Shown piece after piece: positions 47,551 through 60,600 of a stretch of DNA of 64,000 bases; position 1 is the stretch's first letter, and every line of letters begins with the position of its first letter. The stretch is taken from assembly GCA_907165065.1 (NCBI GenBank), contig OU015534.1, forward strand, positions 9,617,686 to 9,681,685, read 5' to 3'. The position numbers and the translations under genes are program-made. The DNA is from Caprimulgus europaeus (taxonomy: Eukaryota > Chordata > Aves > Caprimulgiformes > Caprimulgidae). The notes under the pieces were generated by a model, which saw only the letters and a program-made list of their open reading frames with translations, was not told the origin of the DNA and searched no databases.

Positions 47551-50092
47551 CATATTCACAAAATACAGCTAAGAAAGTGAGACTAAATGCTTGAGCATTC
47601 ATTAGAAACAGATCAAGAAGAGGCTACGTTAACATCCCCCTGACTGCTGCTTACACCCTCACATCTGGCCACTAAGTGCCTCTATAAATCAAATATGGCA
47701 CAAAAGGATGAGGAAAGCTGTAGGGTTGCAGCAGGCAAACACTGTCTCTTCTCCACCAACAGTTTATCTCAAAGGAATCTGAATACAGCCAAGCCAGCAT
47801 TAGCTTTGTTGACTTTCTGCTGGTCCAAATATCTCCTTGACTTTCCCACGTCACTCTCCCCATTCACATCCCTTCAGACGATTCCTCTCTGCTGCTTCCC
47901 AAACCTGCAGTCTCAGACACACCAGTTCTTCTTCTGATATCTTCATTATCCACTGCATTGCTCTGAAGAGCATTAGAAAGCCTAGCATGGGGTCAGATAT
48001 CCCATCACAACCACCCCTTGAAACATGCAGTGTCCACATCTCTGATCACGTGGCCTGAATGGAGATCGAGCATCTGTTTTGTCTGACACCATCAGACTAT
48101 GTAGCTGTCTGAAATAAAGGATTAACTCCTGGCCTTAAATTACACATTTTGCTATCCTATGTTATGGTTATAAATTCTTTACGCACATACAGATAGCCAT
48201 CAAGTTAAACTGGGTGCTTACTTCCTTCTTCACTGTAAAATTTTCTACATGATGTATGTTATTAGAAAGAGTACATCTCTTCACTAATAATCTTTTGATG
48301 CACATTAACACATTTTATGACAGTATACTAGATTTTCCACTAGTGTGACCCAGATCAGATATGAACAGTTATATTTCCAGAGGCTTATCTGTACTTTGAA
48401 TTTTTCTTAAAAAGGCAGGGCATTGAAGTACAACAAAAATTAGTTTTTCATTCTCAGCTTTATATGGTTCCAGGCCAAGTCAGAGCACTTAAAAAGAACA
48501 TAAAACTCTCTGCCTCAGCTTTCCTGCACACAAGTCTCTTGAAAGTTACTGAGCCAAAAGTAGAAGTCCTTCTAATCTAACAAGCCTTCTTTTTTTTTAT
48601 TTTGTGGAAAGCCCTGTTTCATCTTGATCATTATGCTGATATTTTCTCCAGTTGGTATCCACCAAATTTAAGCAATTTTGGTTCTTTTCCAAGCACCTTT
48701 TCACTCCAATTGACTGTGCTGCTAAATACTTCCTTTTCCAGGTCCCTGTTAGCAGGTCTACCCGATGGCCATGCATGGTTGTATTTGTTCTCATGGTGTC
48801 CTTCACTGCTGGGTCAGTTCAGAAAGTGCATGATGGACTTGGGGGTGAGCTAGCTGCCTGACCATGACCATAGCTCCTTGCAAATACAGTCCCTGAGGTT
48901 GACATTGTGTCAGCAAGTGCAAACCCAAGAGCAATTAGGAGCTCTTTGATGATAGCTAAGAGTCTGCAGACCCAGGAAGTCAGACAGCTAAATCACGGCC
49001 ATAAAATAAAGTCAAAAGCTGTCCTTAAGATAATAAAAAATAAAATAAAAATGAATTATATCAACTAGTATAATAACATGGAGATTTCACTGAAACAGTG
49101 ACCTAAATTAGTCAGAAACAGCAACTTTATTTGTCTTATTGCGTTACCATCAGTGATAAAAGCACTTCTCCTTTCCACTTGCCCTATCCTGGATCTGTGC
49201 TTGCCCAACTGCTGCCTCTGCATTGAGCCTGAACAGCCAGGACACAAAAGGAGGAAGGTCCTTACACCTGAGGCTGCCCAGGGACCTGGGACCAACAGCC
49301 TTCAGCACCACCTGACAAAGGCAAAACCAGAGCAGGAGGGGAAATTTGCCACAGGAAGAAAAGTATTTGCCAAATGTCACCCAGTGGGCCCAGGCAAAGA
49401 GGGAACTGGCAGCGCAGACCCTTCTGTAGTCCAAAAATCTCAGGGCTTCAATAAGCTCCATGCAAAGAGATTTACAACCCCTGCAGAGGCTGAGCACAGC
49501 AGTACATGGGGTAGGGAGTCCTGGGAGGATTCATAGGCTGATTCACTGGGCATCATTTCAGGATCAAGCTCGTATCAGAACAACGTGGTCCAGGCAAATT
49601 TATGGAGGGTTTGCTCCATCCCCCCACAGAAGTGAAGAGACAGAGAGAAGGAAACTTCCACACTCCTACTGATTAACCACAGTGCAAACTTCATAAACGT
49701 GCTCCTGACCTCCACCACAGCGTGCAGTCTTGAGTCATTCCAATAAAAGAGGAAATGACACTTTGCCACAACATTACTAAGTCCACATCCCATAAAACCA
49801 TTCAGGGAAGAGGGCAAAAAGAAAGAAAAAAAGAGAGATAGAGAGAAAAGCAAGAGTAAAGCCAGGCAATTATCTGTTATTAAGCCAGTCCTCAGTGGTA
49901 TCACATTGCTCCTAAAAATAATGACAGAGCAACAAAGCTTGTTTGCATCTCCCATGTCCTTTGTGGGTTTCTCATTATTCTAATGAGCTGCTAGAAAATG
50001 CACTTCAGTTACATCCCCATCGGTTATTTCACTGATCACTCTGCTTTCATTTCCACCTGGCACTGCGAGATGTTTTACAATTAACACTTTGA

Positions 50093-50263
50093 TCCTTTCT
50101 TTTTCTTTCCTTTTTCTTTTTTTTTCCTTCTACCCAGGGACAAATGCAGACACCCACTTTGGGAGGAGCCAAGAAAGCTCATGGCTGAGGCTGCTCCCAT
50201 ATTGTGCATGTGATGTGCGCTGGGTTTGCTCAGACTTTGGGGTGACCAGGCTGGGCATGGCTG
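50093..50263 (+). other. Possible short exon with strong acceptor-like site
   Basis: A pyrimidine tract of about 42 bases (50093-50134) ends in TTCCTTCTACCCAG with the AG at 50136-50137, a textbook 3' splice-site form, and TTAACAC upstream could serve as a branch point. A donor-like CTG|GTAAAG follows at 50264. The interval between is 126 bases and open in one frame, but its translation matches nothing I know. Sites like this occur by chance in T-rich DNA, so an exon is only possible. Confidence 0.18.
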
Positions 50264-50399
50264 GTAAAGCCACAAAACCTATTGCCTTTGCTCGTGTGAC
50301 ACCGCTTCCCTGCAGCTGGTACCAAAAAGAAACCAGGAACACTTTAAGAATAGATCAGCATAACGTCTGCCACGTGGGCTCAGGAGCAAAATAGGGAGG

Positions 50400-51170
50400 G
50401 AATGGAGGAGGCAGCAATGCAGCCATTGCACAAGCAAACACACTGTGGCTTGGTGGGGTTTTTTCTGTCAGTGAGTCACACCACTCATTGCGAGTCACAG
50501 TCTGCTTTTTCTTATGTGGAAGAAAAAGAAAAATATTATTTATTTCAACAAACTTTCCTTGCCACCTTTTATTCCACCCTTCAGAGCTATTATTCAAATT
50601 GTTTAAAGCTTCAAAAGAGCTGAGATGGAGCTGGACAGGAGCAGGCCTGACAACCTCTGCTTCTCCCCTTCCACTTGTCCTCCTCCTGCTGCACCTCTTG
50701 GGTCCCCTGGACAGAGACAATCTCTTCTGGGGTTCATCCTTTCTTTGGTTGGAAAACCAGGCCATGGTGGGGTACCATAAGTTAAATACTGCTGCATATG
50801 TGCACAGAGATACACCTCGCTCTCCACCAGCTAAAGCCAATGGAGGGGGCTTACACATTTCAAAGGTCTAAATATTGATCCTTGCTGAAATTCAAGTGAT
50901 TAAATGCATTTTCTGTCCCTTCATCAACAAACAGTATTTTCTCATGACTGAATTGCCTCCTCTTCCACAGAAGTGCTATTTCACCTTCTTAAAAAAAAAA
51001 ATTCCGAATACCTTTGGAAAAGATACCAAAATAGCTATGGAAAGATTTTGTATACTCCAAATTTTAAAACAAACTGGAAAGGGTGTTTGTGTTGTTTTAC
51101 TTTTAGCAAAATCAGAAAGCAGTTTAAAAACTATTTAAAGAAAATCATTTTAGCCCCCCTAAAAAGTGTT
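50400..51170. other. Anonymous non-coding DNA
   Basis: Three overlapping frames (50355-50858 minus with 167 codons, 50488-50871 plus, 50603-50827 minus) have no recognisable domains and compete for the same DNA. No gene is supported. Confidence 0.5.
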
Positions 51171-51640
51171 TGAGAACAATTTTACCATTTCATATTTTTT
51201 TTGTCAGGAAAATAGATTTCTGGCTAACTCTAATGTTAGAGTTCATCATTAAAGTATTGAAAAAGGACAAGTGTATCAAAATTAAGTCTTTCTCTGTGAA
51301 CTTGGTGATTTATATGGAAATTTTACCAAAAGGGGGGAAAAAAATAGCCAAAGAAAGCCTTTCTGGAATGTTCTTAGATTTTTTGGTTTTACAGTTACAG
51401 TATTTGTTAATTTTTTAAAAAATATTGGATATTATAAAAAAAGCAAACATGAACATGAGGACGAAATGCTTGAGATTGTCTAAAAAAGCTTTCTTAGAAA
51501 ATTCAGTTTTGTTGGAAAATCCACATTTTTGGCTCTTTGGGGCCAATTTGCTATTTCAAAATGTTGATTCCCTATAATTTTATTAAGAAAATGTTGATTC
51601 TTCCAACACTTAAACTTGAGCATAACTTTACTGCAGTTGT
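51171..51640. other. AT-rich DNA of decayed-repeat texture
   Basis: Recurring words such as GGAAAATTCAGTTTTG, GGAAAATCCACATTTTTGG, AAAATGTTGATTCC (51560) and AAAATGTTGATTCT (51590) give this stretch an internally repetitive look. It may be a very old transposon, similar in feel to 12200-12490. I cannot assign a family. Confidence 0.25.
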
Positions 51641-51990
51641 ATTTGAATGAGGATATTTACTAGGGTAAACTCATGCACACATACTAGTGTTGACGGGATC
51701 AGGGCTTCTGGTAACTTGCTGACACGCAGTACAACCTATAATGCTGTACAATGCCCGCTTTATGTACACCAGACTTTGACCTTATTCATGAAAATACCCT
51801 TCTGACTTTGCTCCAAGGGCTTTTATGTTCTCTGAAAACAATAAAAATTCCCTTTTATGACATTACAACTTTAATTTCAAAGTGTGATGAGTGAATGTGG
51901 TGTTGTTCTCCTTATTAAAGCACAACGAGCTTGTATGCCGCAGCTCAAATTATTTTCACTTGGGGTTTACATAACCCTGATACAACAACA
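51640..51990. promoter_or_regulatory. Candidate constrained non-coding segment
   Basis: AT-rich, non-repetitive DNA with GTGTTGACGGGATC, GCTGACACGCAGTACAACC, ATGCCCGCTTTATG, CACAACGAGCTTGTATGCCG and ACTTTGACCTTATTCATG (nuclear-receptor half-site-like TGACCT). Five CpG dinucleotides lie in AT-rich surroundings. No plausible frame crosses it. Confidence 0.27.
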
Positions 51991-51999
51991 AGCAGATTG

Positions 52000-53170
52000 G
52001 GGTCCAAAGTGCAAACCCAGGGCACACGCAATCTAAAACCCCACCTTCCAAAATGGACAATGACTTTGACCTCTGCAGCCATAGCCCATGGGGAACGATT
52101 CTTACGTTACGACAACTTCTTCACGCAGCAAAATGATCGGCTCTACGGCACGGGGAACTTTTCCACCAGTCCTCAGATCCTGGAGTCACGGGAATGCAGA
52201 CACCTCCCTTTCAGCTCTTTTAAAACATGATTCTTTAGAACTCATGGATGTAATGAAGCCTTTGAAATACAACAGTCTAGTGGCAAAAAGGCAACTGATA
52301 CCAAAGTGTCTTTTGGGGCAAGGGAGTGATACTAATCCCTAAATTCCCAATCACCAGGGAAGAGTGAAAAAGTGCCACTAAACACAATCTTAGCTTTCTT
52401 AATTTTAACATAGATTTATTCATGGAAGCTATTTTTTTTTCCCTGAAAAATATGTTAATACAAAAAAGAGCAGATTGCCATTATGAAAAACACACACATG
52501 TATAAAGCTGCACAGATGCTCCAGCTCAAGTTTTAAACATGCTGACCTCCTCAGCACGAGTTTGCACAATACCGACTTGGTTCCAAGGCCAAAGCTGTGT
52601 CAGTAATGCCTCACTGGCACCACTCTCGAGCCTACCTTCCTCACAACTGGCAAAGAGGATGGGATAATTTATACCAGTTTCCCTAAGGAAATCCACTGTA
52701 ACAGCAAAAGTGCTGTTTTGCCAGGATAAGCTATAACATTTACGCAGCTTTTGCCAACATATATATATATATTTAAAATTTTTTATGAAAAGCCATGCCT
52801 CTCTGCAATGCTGTTCTTTGCACAGATTTGGTTTGGAGCAGTGGCTGGAGATACAAAAGGCTTTATTAAATGAGACTGGGGACTGGCTCCAAGCTCTGTA
52901 GAAGTAACTGAAAATAGGAAATGCTGAAAATCAAACTCAAAGCATGTACACTGTCTAGGAAAATGTTGCAAACCACTTCTTTGAACAATGGAAGTAACTC
53001 CATCCTGAGCTAGGACATCAGCTGGTGTGACTGGCCTAGCTCCACCAAATTCAGTGATGGTATGTTGGTGTGAACACAGCTCTGACATTTTCCCATTTGG
53101 GGGTTTTGTTGTGAAATTTGGATGGAGGCTACCTGCTATCTCTGGACACTCCTGCAGTGCGTTCAACTGC
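52000..53170. other. Anonymous non-coding DNA
   Basis: Nothing recognised apart from a short AT run at 52759-52772. The 127-codon minus frame at 52783-53166 has no recognisable domain. Confidence 0.5.
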
Positions 53171-53174
53171 TATT

Positions 53175-53195
53175 AAAAAATAAAAAAAAAAAAAG
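53175..53195 (+). repeat. A-rich homopolymer tract
   Basis: Twenty-one bases of A with a single T. It directly precedes the purine-rich DNA described at 53310. Confidence 0.8.
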
Positions 53196-53309
53196 AGATA
53201 GATTCAAGGCTCCTGGGACCTCAAATATGATGCAGTGAAATCAAAGACAGAGATATGACTCCAAAAAGGGCATCTCTTTCCATGGGAGGATGACCTTTAG
53301 CTCAGTGTG

Positions 53310-53520
53310 AGCAAAGAAAAAAGAACAAAAGAATGGATGAGAGGAGAAGATGGAAGAAAGCAGTCAAGATGGAGGGGACAGATAGTGGGCAAATTCAGAA
53401 GGGGAAGGAGATGGAAACAAAAATAAGGAAGGATGAAAAAACAAGGCAGATTAAGAAATAGGAATCAGAGGTGGAGGAGAAAGAAGGGGAGGGATGGGCA
53501 GTGATAAAGGGAACAGGGTT
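53310..53520 (+). repeat. Long purine-rich tract
   Basis: About 210 bases on the plus strand are overwhelmingly A and G, with words such as GAGGAGAAGATGGAAGAAAG and GGTGGAGGAGAAAGAAGGGG, interrupted by single pyrimidines. It is not a clean tandem repeat. Such tracts can adopt triplex-type structures and often arise from decayed GA microsatellites. No gene on either strand. Confidence 0.75.
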
Positions 53521-53529
53521 AAAATGAGC

Positions 53530-55970
53530 AAACAGAGAAGGTATAAAGAGAGGGGTTCAGGTTAAAGGAGCAATTGCCCTCTAGCAAACATACTGCAGTG
53601 TAAATGGAAACACGTATGTCAACAAGGACTGTCCTGAGATGGGCTAGAGAGGAAATGAGCTTCTGACATGAGCTTCTGCTGGGAACAACCACAGCCTTCT
53701 CCCACCACCACAAGTCACTCCTTTCTGCAGATGTTGATATCCCCACATGCAGCAAGGCATTGTTAGAGGGGTTCCCCAAACCTAGCCATGACTGCACCTC
53801 CACCCAGCACTACTGCTGGTAGAGGTAGGCTCATAGCTATTCACAGCTACAGCTGCTACCCAGCTTCACCCAGCTCATAGAGACCTACGTCACAGCTCCT
53901 CAAGATATAAATATACATGACATTTTCACAGGTAGCTTCAGGCACACTTGAACTTGAAAAAGATCTTTAGAAATAGACACAAAGGTCTCTAGAGCTCTTA
54001 AAGCTGAGTCCAGCACTGAGTTTGAATCCTCCATGAGCCCTAGCCAGTGCTTAAGATCAGAATCCTTAATTTCATTGCCTGAATTTCATTGGTCAGGACC
54101 ACTTTTTCCTAGAAACTAAACTTACATAAACTGTTTTTCCAATTCCAGTCAGCCTTTTATGTGATCCAACCACCCAGCTGGACCTTGACATTATACATAA
54201 CATTTCTGGTGCTTTTGGTCTTTCTTCCTTCTTTAAGAGAGAGCTTAGGGAGAATGGCATCAAGATGGCAATAAGAACCATGATCATCTTCCATAGACCA
54301 GGGTAAAATCCCATGATAAAGGAAAAGGATCCAGCAGAGAGCTATCTGCAGAGACTACCATCTCTGCTGCCCAAGCCTTTGTACAGTTGCTTGGGGGTTT
54401 CTACACTTTTTGGACATTACTAGTTGGGATGCCATACATTCAGGAAGGTCTATTCCATGAGTGTTGCCTACTACACCAAAATCTCCAGATACACTGTGCA
54501 TACAAAACAGGGTTATGCTTCCCTGTGACATGGGACCTTAACTGCTCAGCATTTCCAAGGGGCTCAAGGTATGCCAAGAGAAGCACCCTAGGTTAAGAAA
54601 CTCTTTTTTTCTATGCTAGGGATTCAGCCTCTTTGGCTAATGGGATTTGTGTACACTGTTTTCTGTGGTCAGTGTGCACAGAGGGAAGTGAAATGGCTTA
54701 GTATTTATAACATAAGTCTAGGGCAGGGCTCAACTAAACGTGTGTCTGGGTCACTGCTCACCTTCGTGATACTTTATTGAAGTGCAGCTACTTCTGCTCT
54801 TGCCTGACAAAAGCCCATGTCAACAGGAACACTTTTATCCCAGTTAGTACAGCCATAAGCAGGGTGTTACACCACCTTAAAAACCCAGTAGGGCTGCAGA
54901 GATAATGCATTGGTATCATCAAGCTCTTAGACAACTACAAAGTTAATCTGTGCACCATCAAGGTACTGACAGCAAATCTATTAGCTGTTAAACACATTAC
55001 TATGGAGAAGCTGACACCTGGTAACTTCCACAGCGCTAAGCTCCTTAGGAGGACATGTTTAATACACAGCATGTCACGTGTTGTAGGAGGTTGTTCCCAA
55101 CAGTCATTCATCTTTCTTCACTTCTGCTGTTGTGACTTCCTTTTGAAGTGTTAAGAAACACCTCTCAGATATCCTCCATCACTTTGTCAAGTACAGATCC
55201 CTATATGTGTGACCAGGATCATTAATGCCTCTGCACAAAGACCTTTTGTCTACTAAAAAAACTCTTTTAAATACGCAGAATCCAACTCTTTGCATTATGT
55301 CATTCTTGAAGATGACACAGAGATGAAGGGCTTCCTATAGCTATAAACTCAGAAGATAGATGAAAGTTCAATCACAGACATTGAATCTTTTTGACATTTA
55401 AACATTTCTAACTCCAGAACATATGACAATCCTTCAAACAACCATGTTGTTTTATTTTTACAAGGACACTAATTAGCCTGTGTTGTTTAGATTGGTAATA
55501 CTTGCAATGTATAAACTTTCTTAGCACATGGCAAGTGAAAACAAATAACCTCCATCCGATATGCATTCTCTATGTCAAAAGGGCAAAGGAAAATTAAGTG
55601 ACATTTCTATAATAGTCTGCCTCTAGACTTCCTTCCCAGAATCTGGAGAAACATTCAAAGGTAAAAGCAGAAATGTACATACTGACCCAAAAATAATTCT
55701 CCAATGGATACTTTCTCGCAGTGAGTAGTGTTAGTGTAGCTATGACAGTCTGAAAATAGAGGGACAAGGTTTCTAGACAATAATCTTTTCCTGGATCAGC
55801 TGATACAGCTAAAGAAAACAAGCTTTGGGCACACAGAGTTTTCTAAATTCTGTTCACATGAAGAGCACCTTTCCTTGTACAGTCTTGATACCAACTCTTG
55901 TACCTCTCCAATCCCCAAGGTTTCCCAACAGTTTTCCCTTGCTTTTCTCTGTGCTACCAACTATCCAAGC
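53530..55970. other. Anonymous non-coding DNA
   Basis: Ordinary mixed-composition DNA. I see no gene, transposon or element that I can support. Confidence 0.55.
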
Positions 55971-55977
55971 AACTGAA

Positions 55978-56105
55978 AGGATGGTCTAGAAGTTCAGGAG
56001 ATTTGAGTCCAATTCCCTTTTGTCACAAGCTGCTTGTAAGGCTTTAGGAAAGCTAAGTGACATCTCTAAACACCCATGTCTCCGTCTCCTATAAAGTAGG
56101 CTCAG
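55978..56105 (-). mobile_element. CORE-SINE (MIR-like, amniote) relic, antisense
   Basis: GGATGGTCTAGAAGTTCAGG, AGATTTGAGTCCAATTCCCT, GTCACAAGCTGCTTGTAAGG, AGGAAAGCTAAGTGACATCT, CTAAACACCCATGTC and TCCTATAAAGTAGG follow the complement of the 3' half of the amniote MIR-like SINE (remembered as CAGGAGACCTGGGTTCAATTCCC, GTGTGACCTTGGGCAAGTCAC, CTCTGTGCCTCAGTTTCC, CATCTGTAAAATGG). It is truncated, lacking the 5' half. Old copy. Confidence 0.72.
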
Positions 56106-56109
56106 TGCC

Positions 56110-57390
56110 CTTTTACCCCAGATACAGAAAAACAGATAAACCAACCTGCAGTGGTGCAAGCGGCACAACAGGAGATGGGTCTCCTCTCACATATACTGAG
56201 AGCTCTAACATGATGTACCTGGACTGCTCTGGTCTACCTGACCACAGCATGAGTCATCTCAGCCACCTGCAGTATTTCTGCTTAAGATGCAGATGCCTCA
56301 CCAGGCTGCTGAGGGAGCCAGAGGAGAGGAACAGAAAAGATGCCTAAAGGTGGAGTGAGTCACAATCCTTATGTTTTTATGTGATTTTCTCTCACCCTGA
56401 AGTTTCATCCTACTGCTCTGGAACTCAACAACTGACTTATATGAATTACTGCACCCATATGCAAGCATGTATCTCCTTCCCGCACCACAGTATAACCAAA
56501 GAAATAATTTCCTTTTAAATCAGAGAGAATCATCTAATTCTTCAGGAAATTACTGGCATTACTGAATTTTAAGGCCATAGATATATCTGAAATTTCTGTG
56601 AAAGGAGAGCTAGAGAGCTGGGCAACCACTGAATAACCAAGGAGTCTAATAGTCACAAGCAACCTATACAGGTCATTTTTAAAAAGTCCATTTTCTGAGC
56701 ACAAGATACTGGTCTCAGTTTAGAAAATGTCAATGTGTTGTGCTGCAGAACTGTGTCAAAGACAGATGCACAGAGCTGTTTGTGCAGTGTTTTTAATCCA
56801 AACAAACAGTTGCATACTCTTACCTACAACATGTCTCTCATCTTAAGACTCTGGCCAAGAAAAATATTTTCCTAGCTGGTTTGTTATGAAAATGTTTGAA
56901 TAAAAGAAGCAACATCAATAACTTATGTAAAAACTTCAACCCCTAATCAGCTGAGCTTTAATAAGGTTTGAGATAACAGCACATGCATTTTGCCAAGAGT
57001 ATAAAATAATCATAAAATATTATAATTGATGTGCTGTTCTGGTTTATTATATCTCACAAACTAGATAGTTGATTACATGAAAGAAAACATTTTGGACCTT
57101 GTGTTAACATATTGTAATAATTAATAGCCATTATTTAGATTTGGAGAATTTCAGTGAGGGTTTTGTTTGCTGGGGTTTTTTGTTGGGTTTGGGGTATTTT
57201 ATTATTTTAACAGCCTGTACAAATTTGGCCAAAGACTCTAAACCTCTCTGAAATCAAACAAAACTATTTATGAGACAAAGATTTGGCCCATAGTGTTTTG
57301 AAAGAAGTAGAGATGGCAGAGCTTAATTCCTGCCCAAATTAAACCCTCAAAATAGAGAGGAAGGAAAAAAAAAAACCCTCCCCAAACTGC
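56110..57390. other. Anonymous, mostly AT-rich DNA
   Basis: No gene seen. A short G/T string with GGGGTTTTTTGTTGGG lies at 57160-57200. Confidence 0.55.
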
Positions 57391-57399
57391 AAATAAACC

Positions 57400-57625
57400 C
57401 TTGACAATAAGTTACACTAAGTTGTTTCCTTTTTGGAAGGTAGTGAGCTGCAAATAATTGCTAATAAAAGGTTCACTGTGTTTGGTGAATACAAATCTTT
57501 ATTTAGTGGCTGCAGAGCAAGTCTTTTTCTTGCTCTCTTGACAGTTTAACTACACGCCAACAATATTTGCTTAAAGTCTTTGGCTCCATTAATCTCAAAC
57601 CCTGCTACGCAGATTGCCAAAGCTG
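57400..57625. promoter_or_regulatory. Possible constrained AT-rich segment
   Basis: Non-repetitive DNA with AAATAATTGCTAATAAAAGG, ATACAAATCTTTATTTAGTGG, ACTACACGCCAACAATATTTGC and CTCCATTAATCTC. Enhancer-like words but no firm support. Confidence 0.18.
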
Positions 57626-57629
57626 ATGA

Positions 57630-60600
57630 CAAACCCCAGTTAGCATGGATCATCTACTTGCCCATGACAGTATTTTTCCCATGACATTAAAAGGATGTTT
57701 TTTTCCCCAAAGAGGGCACAAGTCTACGGATTCTCAAGGAGGTTTGAAAGGATAAGTGTATGGCTTAAGGTGACTGATAGAGCTAACTGGGGACTACATG
57801 GAAACAAGGAGGAGGAAGAATACCCTTGCACTCTAATTGGCTTTTTTGTTTGCTCACAGTTGCTTCTAATATGGACAGATCTCCATAAGAAAACACAAAA
57901 TTAGCACCTGTTAGGACAACTTAACCTTCAGGGAGAAAAGCAAACATCCTTGGGATGTCAAGATTTTTAAACAAAGGTTATAAAGGAGGAGATTTTTTTT
58001 CTGGATTGTTTTAACCCTTTCTTGCAAAATGCTGCAGCTCATTAACAAAGGTCCACCACCAATTGTTAGCCACCCTCTTCTGAAATATGGTTCATGAAGC
58101 AGCACCATAAAATGTGGGACTAATTAACAGCATCATCATATCCTGAGCACCAGATGAGGAAAGTATGTGCATATTAAACGTCTTATCAAGGGAAACTGAG
58201 GCATAGTAAGGTCAATAATTTCTTATCCTCTGCCCCCTCATGTTAAGAGGCATTCACCAGTTGTATCAATTATGAGTTATACAACTTTTAGCAGAGGAAA
58301 GCCTGAAAGCACCTCTGCTTTAGCTATTCTTAGTCACCCTCACTAAAATGGCTGATGGGAGGCAAATGGGACCAGTTCATTAATATTTGGGCAGCCAGAG
58401 TTACAATACAAGAACAGGGAATTGGAAGAGGTGCCTTGGCCGTATCATTCAAAGTAAGCCTGCCATTTAAACCCTGGTGGAACTCACACAAGCTCTGCTG
58501 TAGAAGAGCTTGCTCTCCTGGTCCCTACCTCTTCATCTGTTAGCCTGGTCTGGGAGTTCCCATTTATCATGGATAGACACTCTTGTGTCCAGTTTAATTT
58601 ACATGTGAACATAATAGCTTCAGGTGTTCCTGAGCCAACACCAGCCTTTCAGTCATGGAATCCCATGATATTTATTCCATGACTATGTTCTCCTTGCAAG
58701 CCGTGTTGGGAAGCAGGATGGAGGCATTAGCAATGTCCCTCCTCCAGCCCAGCCCAAGCAGCACCACCTGGAACACAACTGTTCTCCTCTCCCTGCCACA
58801 CAGGTAGGCTTCATAAGAAGGTGGAATGATGCTTTGTACCCATTTGCTCTCCTGAGTAACACAGAGCTCAGCTGCCTCTCTAGACAGGAATAGTATCCAG
58901 TGATGACTTCTCACTTTCTTCTTACTCAAGAAAAAACTTCTGAGAACCAGAAAATTTAAAGCAAACCCAGCAATTAAAAATCAGTTCTGCATCCTTTTTC
59001 CTGACTCCTCAGCAGGTGTTTTGGCCAAAAGCACTGAGTAACTGTGTCACCTGTTCCAGAAGCCTGCTCCCATGGGCAGATGCCAAAATGCTGAATTTGG
59101 GGGGAAATACAAGAGATCTAATGGAAAAGCTGAAAAAGAAAAGAGAAGTACTTCCAAGTGAAAGCTGTGGTATTCAGCCATGTCTCTGGACAATGCAAGC
59201 AGGGTGTTATGCATACCTGGTTAACAATAGCATCACCTCCATCACCCTGCGTGGCTCTTCTTGATAGATAATGACTTGATTAAGCTAAGGACTTCACTGA
59301 AACTATTCATGTGTGAAAGCATAAAGCCTGCACAGAACTCTGCAGGATGGTGACCTCAGCGAGTAAATTGAACTAAAGTGATTGTAAATGAGCTAACATC
59401 TTTCACTTAACACTGCCTCCTGTTACTCTCCAACAGAGGCACCAACCTCTCTCTCACTGGAATCTTCCACTTCTCCATCAAAACCACAAGCATCTCCCAA
59501 TTTTTCTACACTTTAACCCCGGAGGGGTTCACACTGTAGCTAACAGCCTCTGAGAGGACCATAATAAAAACTGAGTGAGTCTTTGTTCTGATTGCAGATT
59601 AAAGGGAACAATCCGCAGTACAAATGTAAAATAGCTTTCCCGAGTTTTCTTTCCTCCTCCCCCCCCTTTTTGAATAATCAGTATCTGCATGCGAAGGTTC
59701 AATGTCACCAAACATGAGGCTTGTGTACAAAAGCACAAGATCCTTGACTAAAGCACAGCATACTTAACAGCTCAAAAGCAATTGCTGTAAAACTTGATGG
59801 AATTGTGCCTGGCAATCATATTTTATTGTCGTTTGTACAGGGAAGCTTCAGCATTTTCTGGGCTTTTTTTTTTTCCTTTTTTTTTTTTTTACCTTGGGAA
59901 AATGGTGGATATTTGATGAAGAAACTCAGGCTCAGGAGTTCATGGCCATATTTACTGTTTTCTCCAGAAGGTACATATTTTATATGAAATGCAACCCAGG
60001 TGTTCAGAAGAGAAACATTTTCCATTTATTCAGGTAAGCATATAGCCCAAAGTCATATAAAAGCTTGTCACTGAAGTTTGCACTGGCTATGGTGCAATAA
60101 ATAAAAGTCCAGTTTGACACAGCATTGAATATTTTTGTGCTTTGTACCAGATTCAACCCAAAACCTTTACAAAAGAAAAGGTAAGAAGGAAAAGAGGAAA
60201 GAGAGCCTTGAGGACACAATTCCCCTGGGATGCAGGAAATCCAGAATCTGCTCCTTCAACAGCAAGGATTTAAATTTTCAATCCTCTTCATCCAAGAAAA
60301 GGTCCTTAACCACCCCATCACCCCTTGCATTGCCTTTCCAATGCAGGCACAGAGCTTTCCTGCCATTTGGGTAAGATGTATCTCATCGTCACTTCCTTAT
60401 TTCCAAGGGTCCTTTGGATAGAATTTGGATAGAAAAGCAGACAAAGATGAAAAATTCTTGAAAACCTTCATATAGCAGCACTAGGAGAAGGGCTGTTTCC
60501 CTCTGGTAAATGATTTAGGGAAGGATGGGAAAGCAAGACCGTGGCAGGGCTTGCTGCCCACCTCTTCCATCAGCAATATGCACTGGGCACACGTGTGATG

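Larger units (their letters stand above)
45600..50090. other. Anonymous non-coding DNA
   Basis: No gene is supported. The minus frame at 45435-45905 (156 codons) begins inside this block but runs into the LINE relic. A T-rich tract lies at 46511-46529. CTTCCTCTGAACATC at 47507 recalls a CR1 3' word. Purine-rich DNA occurs at 49810-49860. Frames near 49150-49540 overlap on both strands without recognisable domains. Confidence 0.55.

Noticed and set aside
50355-50858. Open frame of 167 codons, minus strand
   Set aside because: Competes with plus-strand frames of similar length, and no motif is recognised.
58185-58230. GGGAAACTGAGGCATAGTAA, like the CORE-SINE
   Set aside because: The match ends within about 25 bases; flanking DNA does not follow the family.
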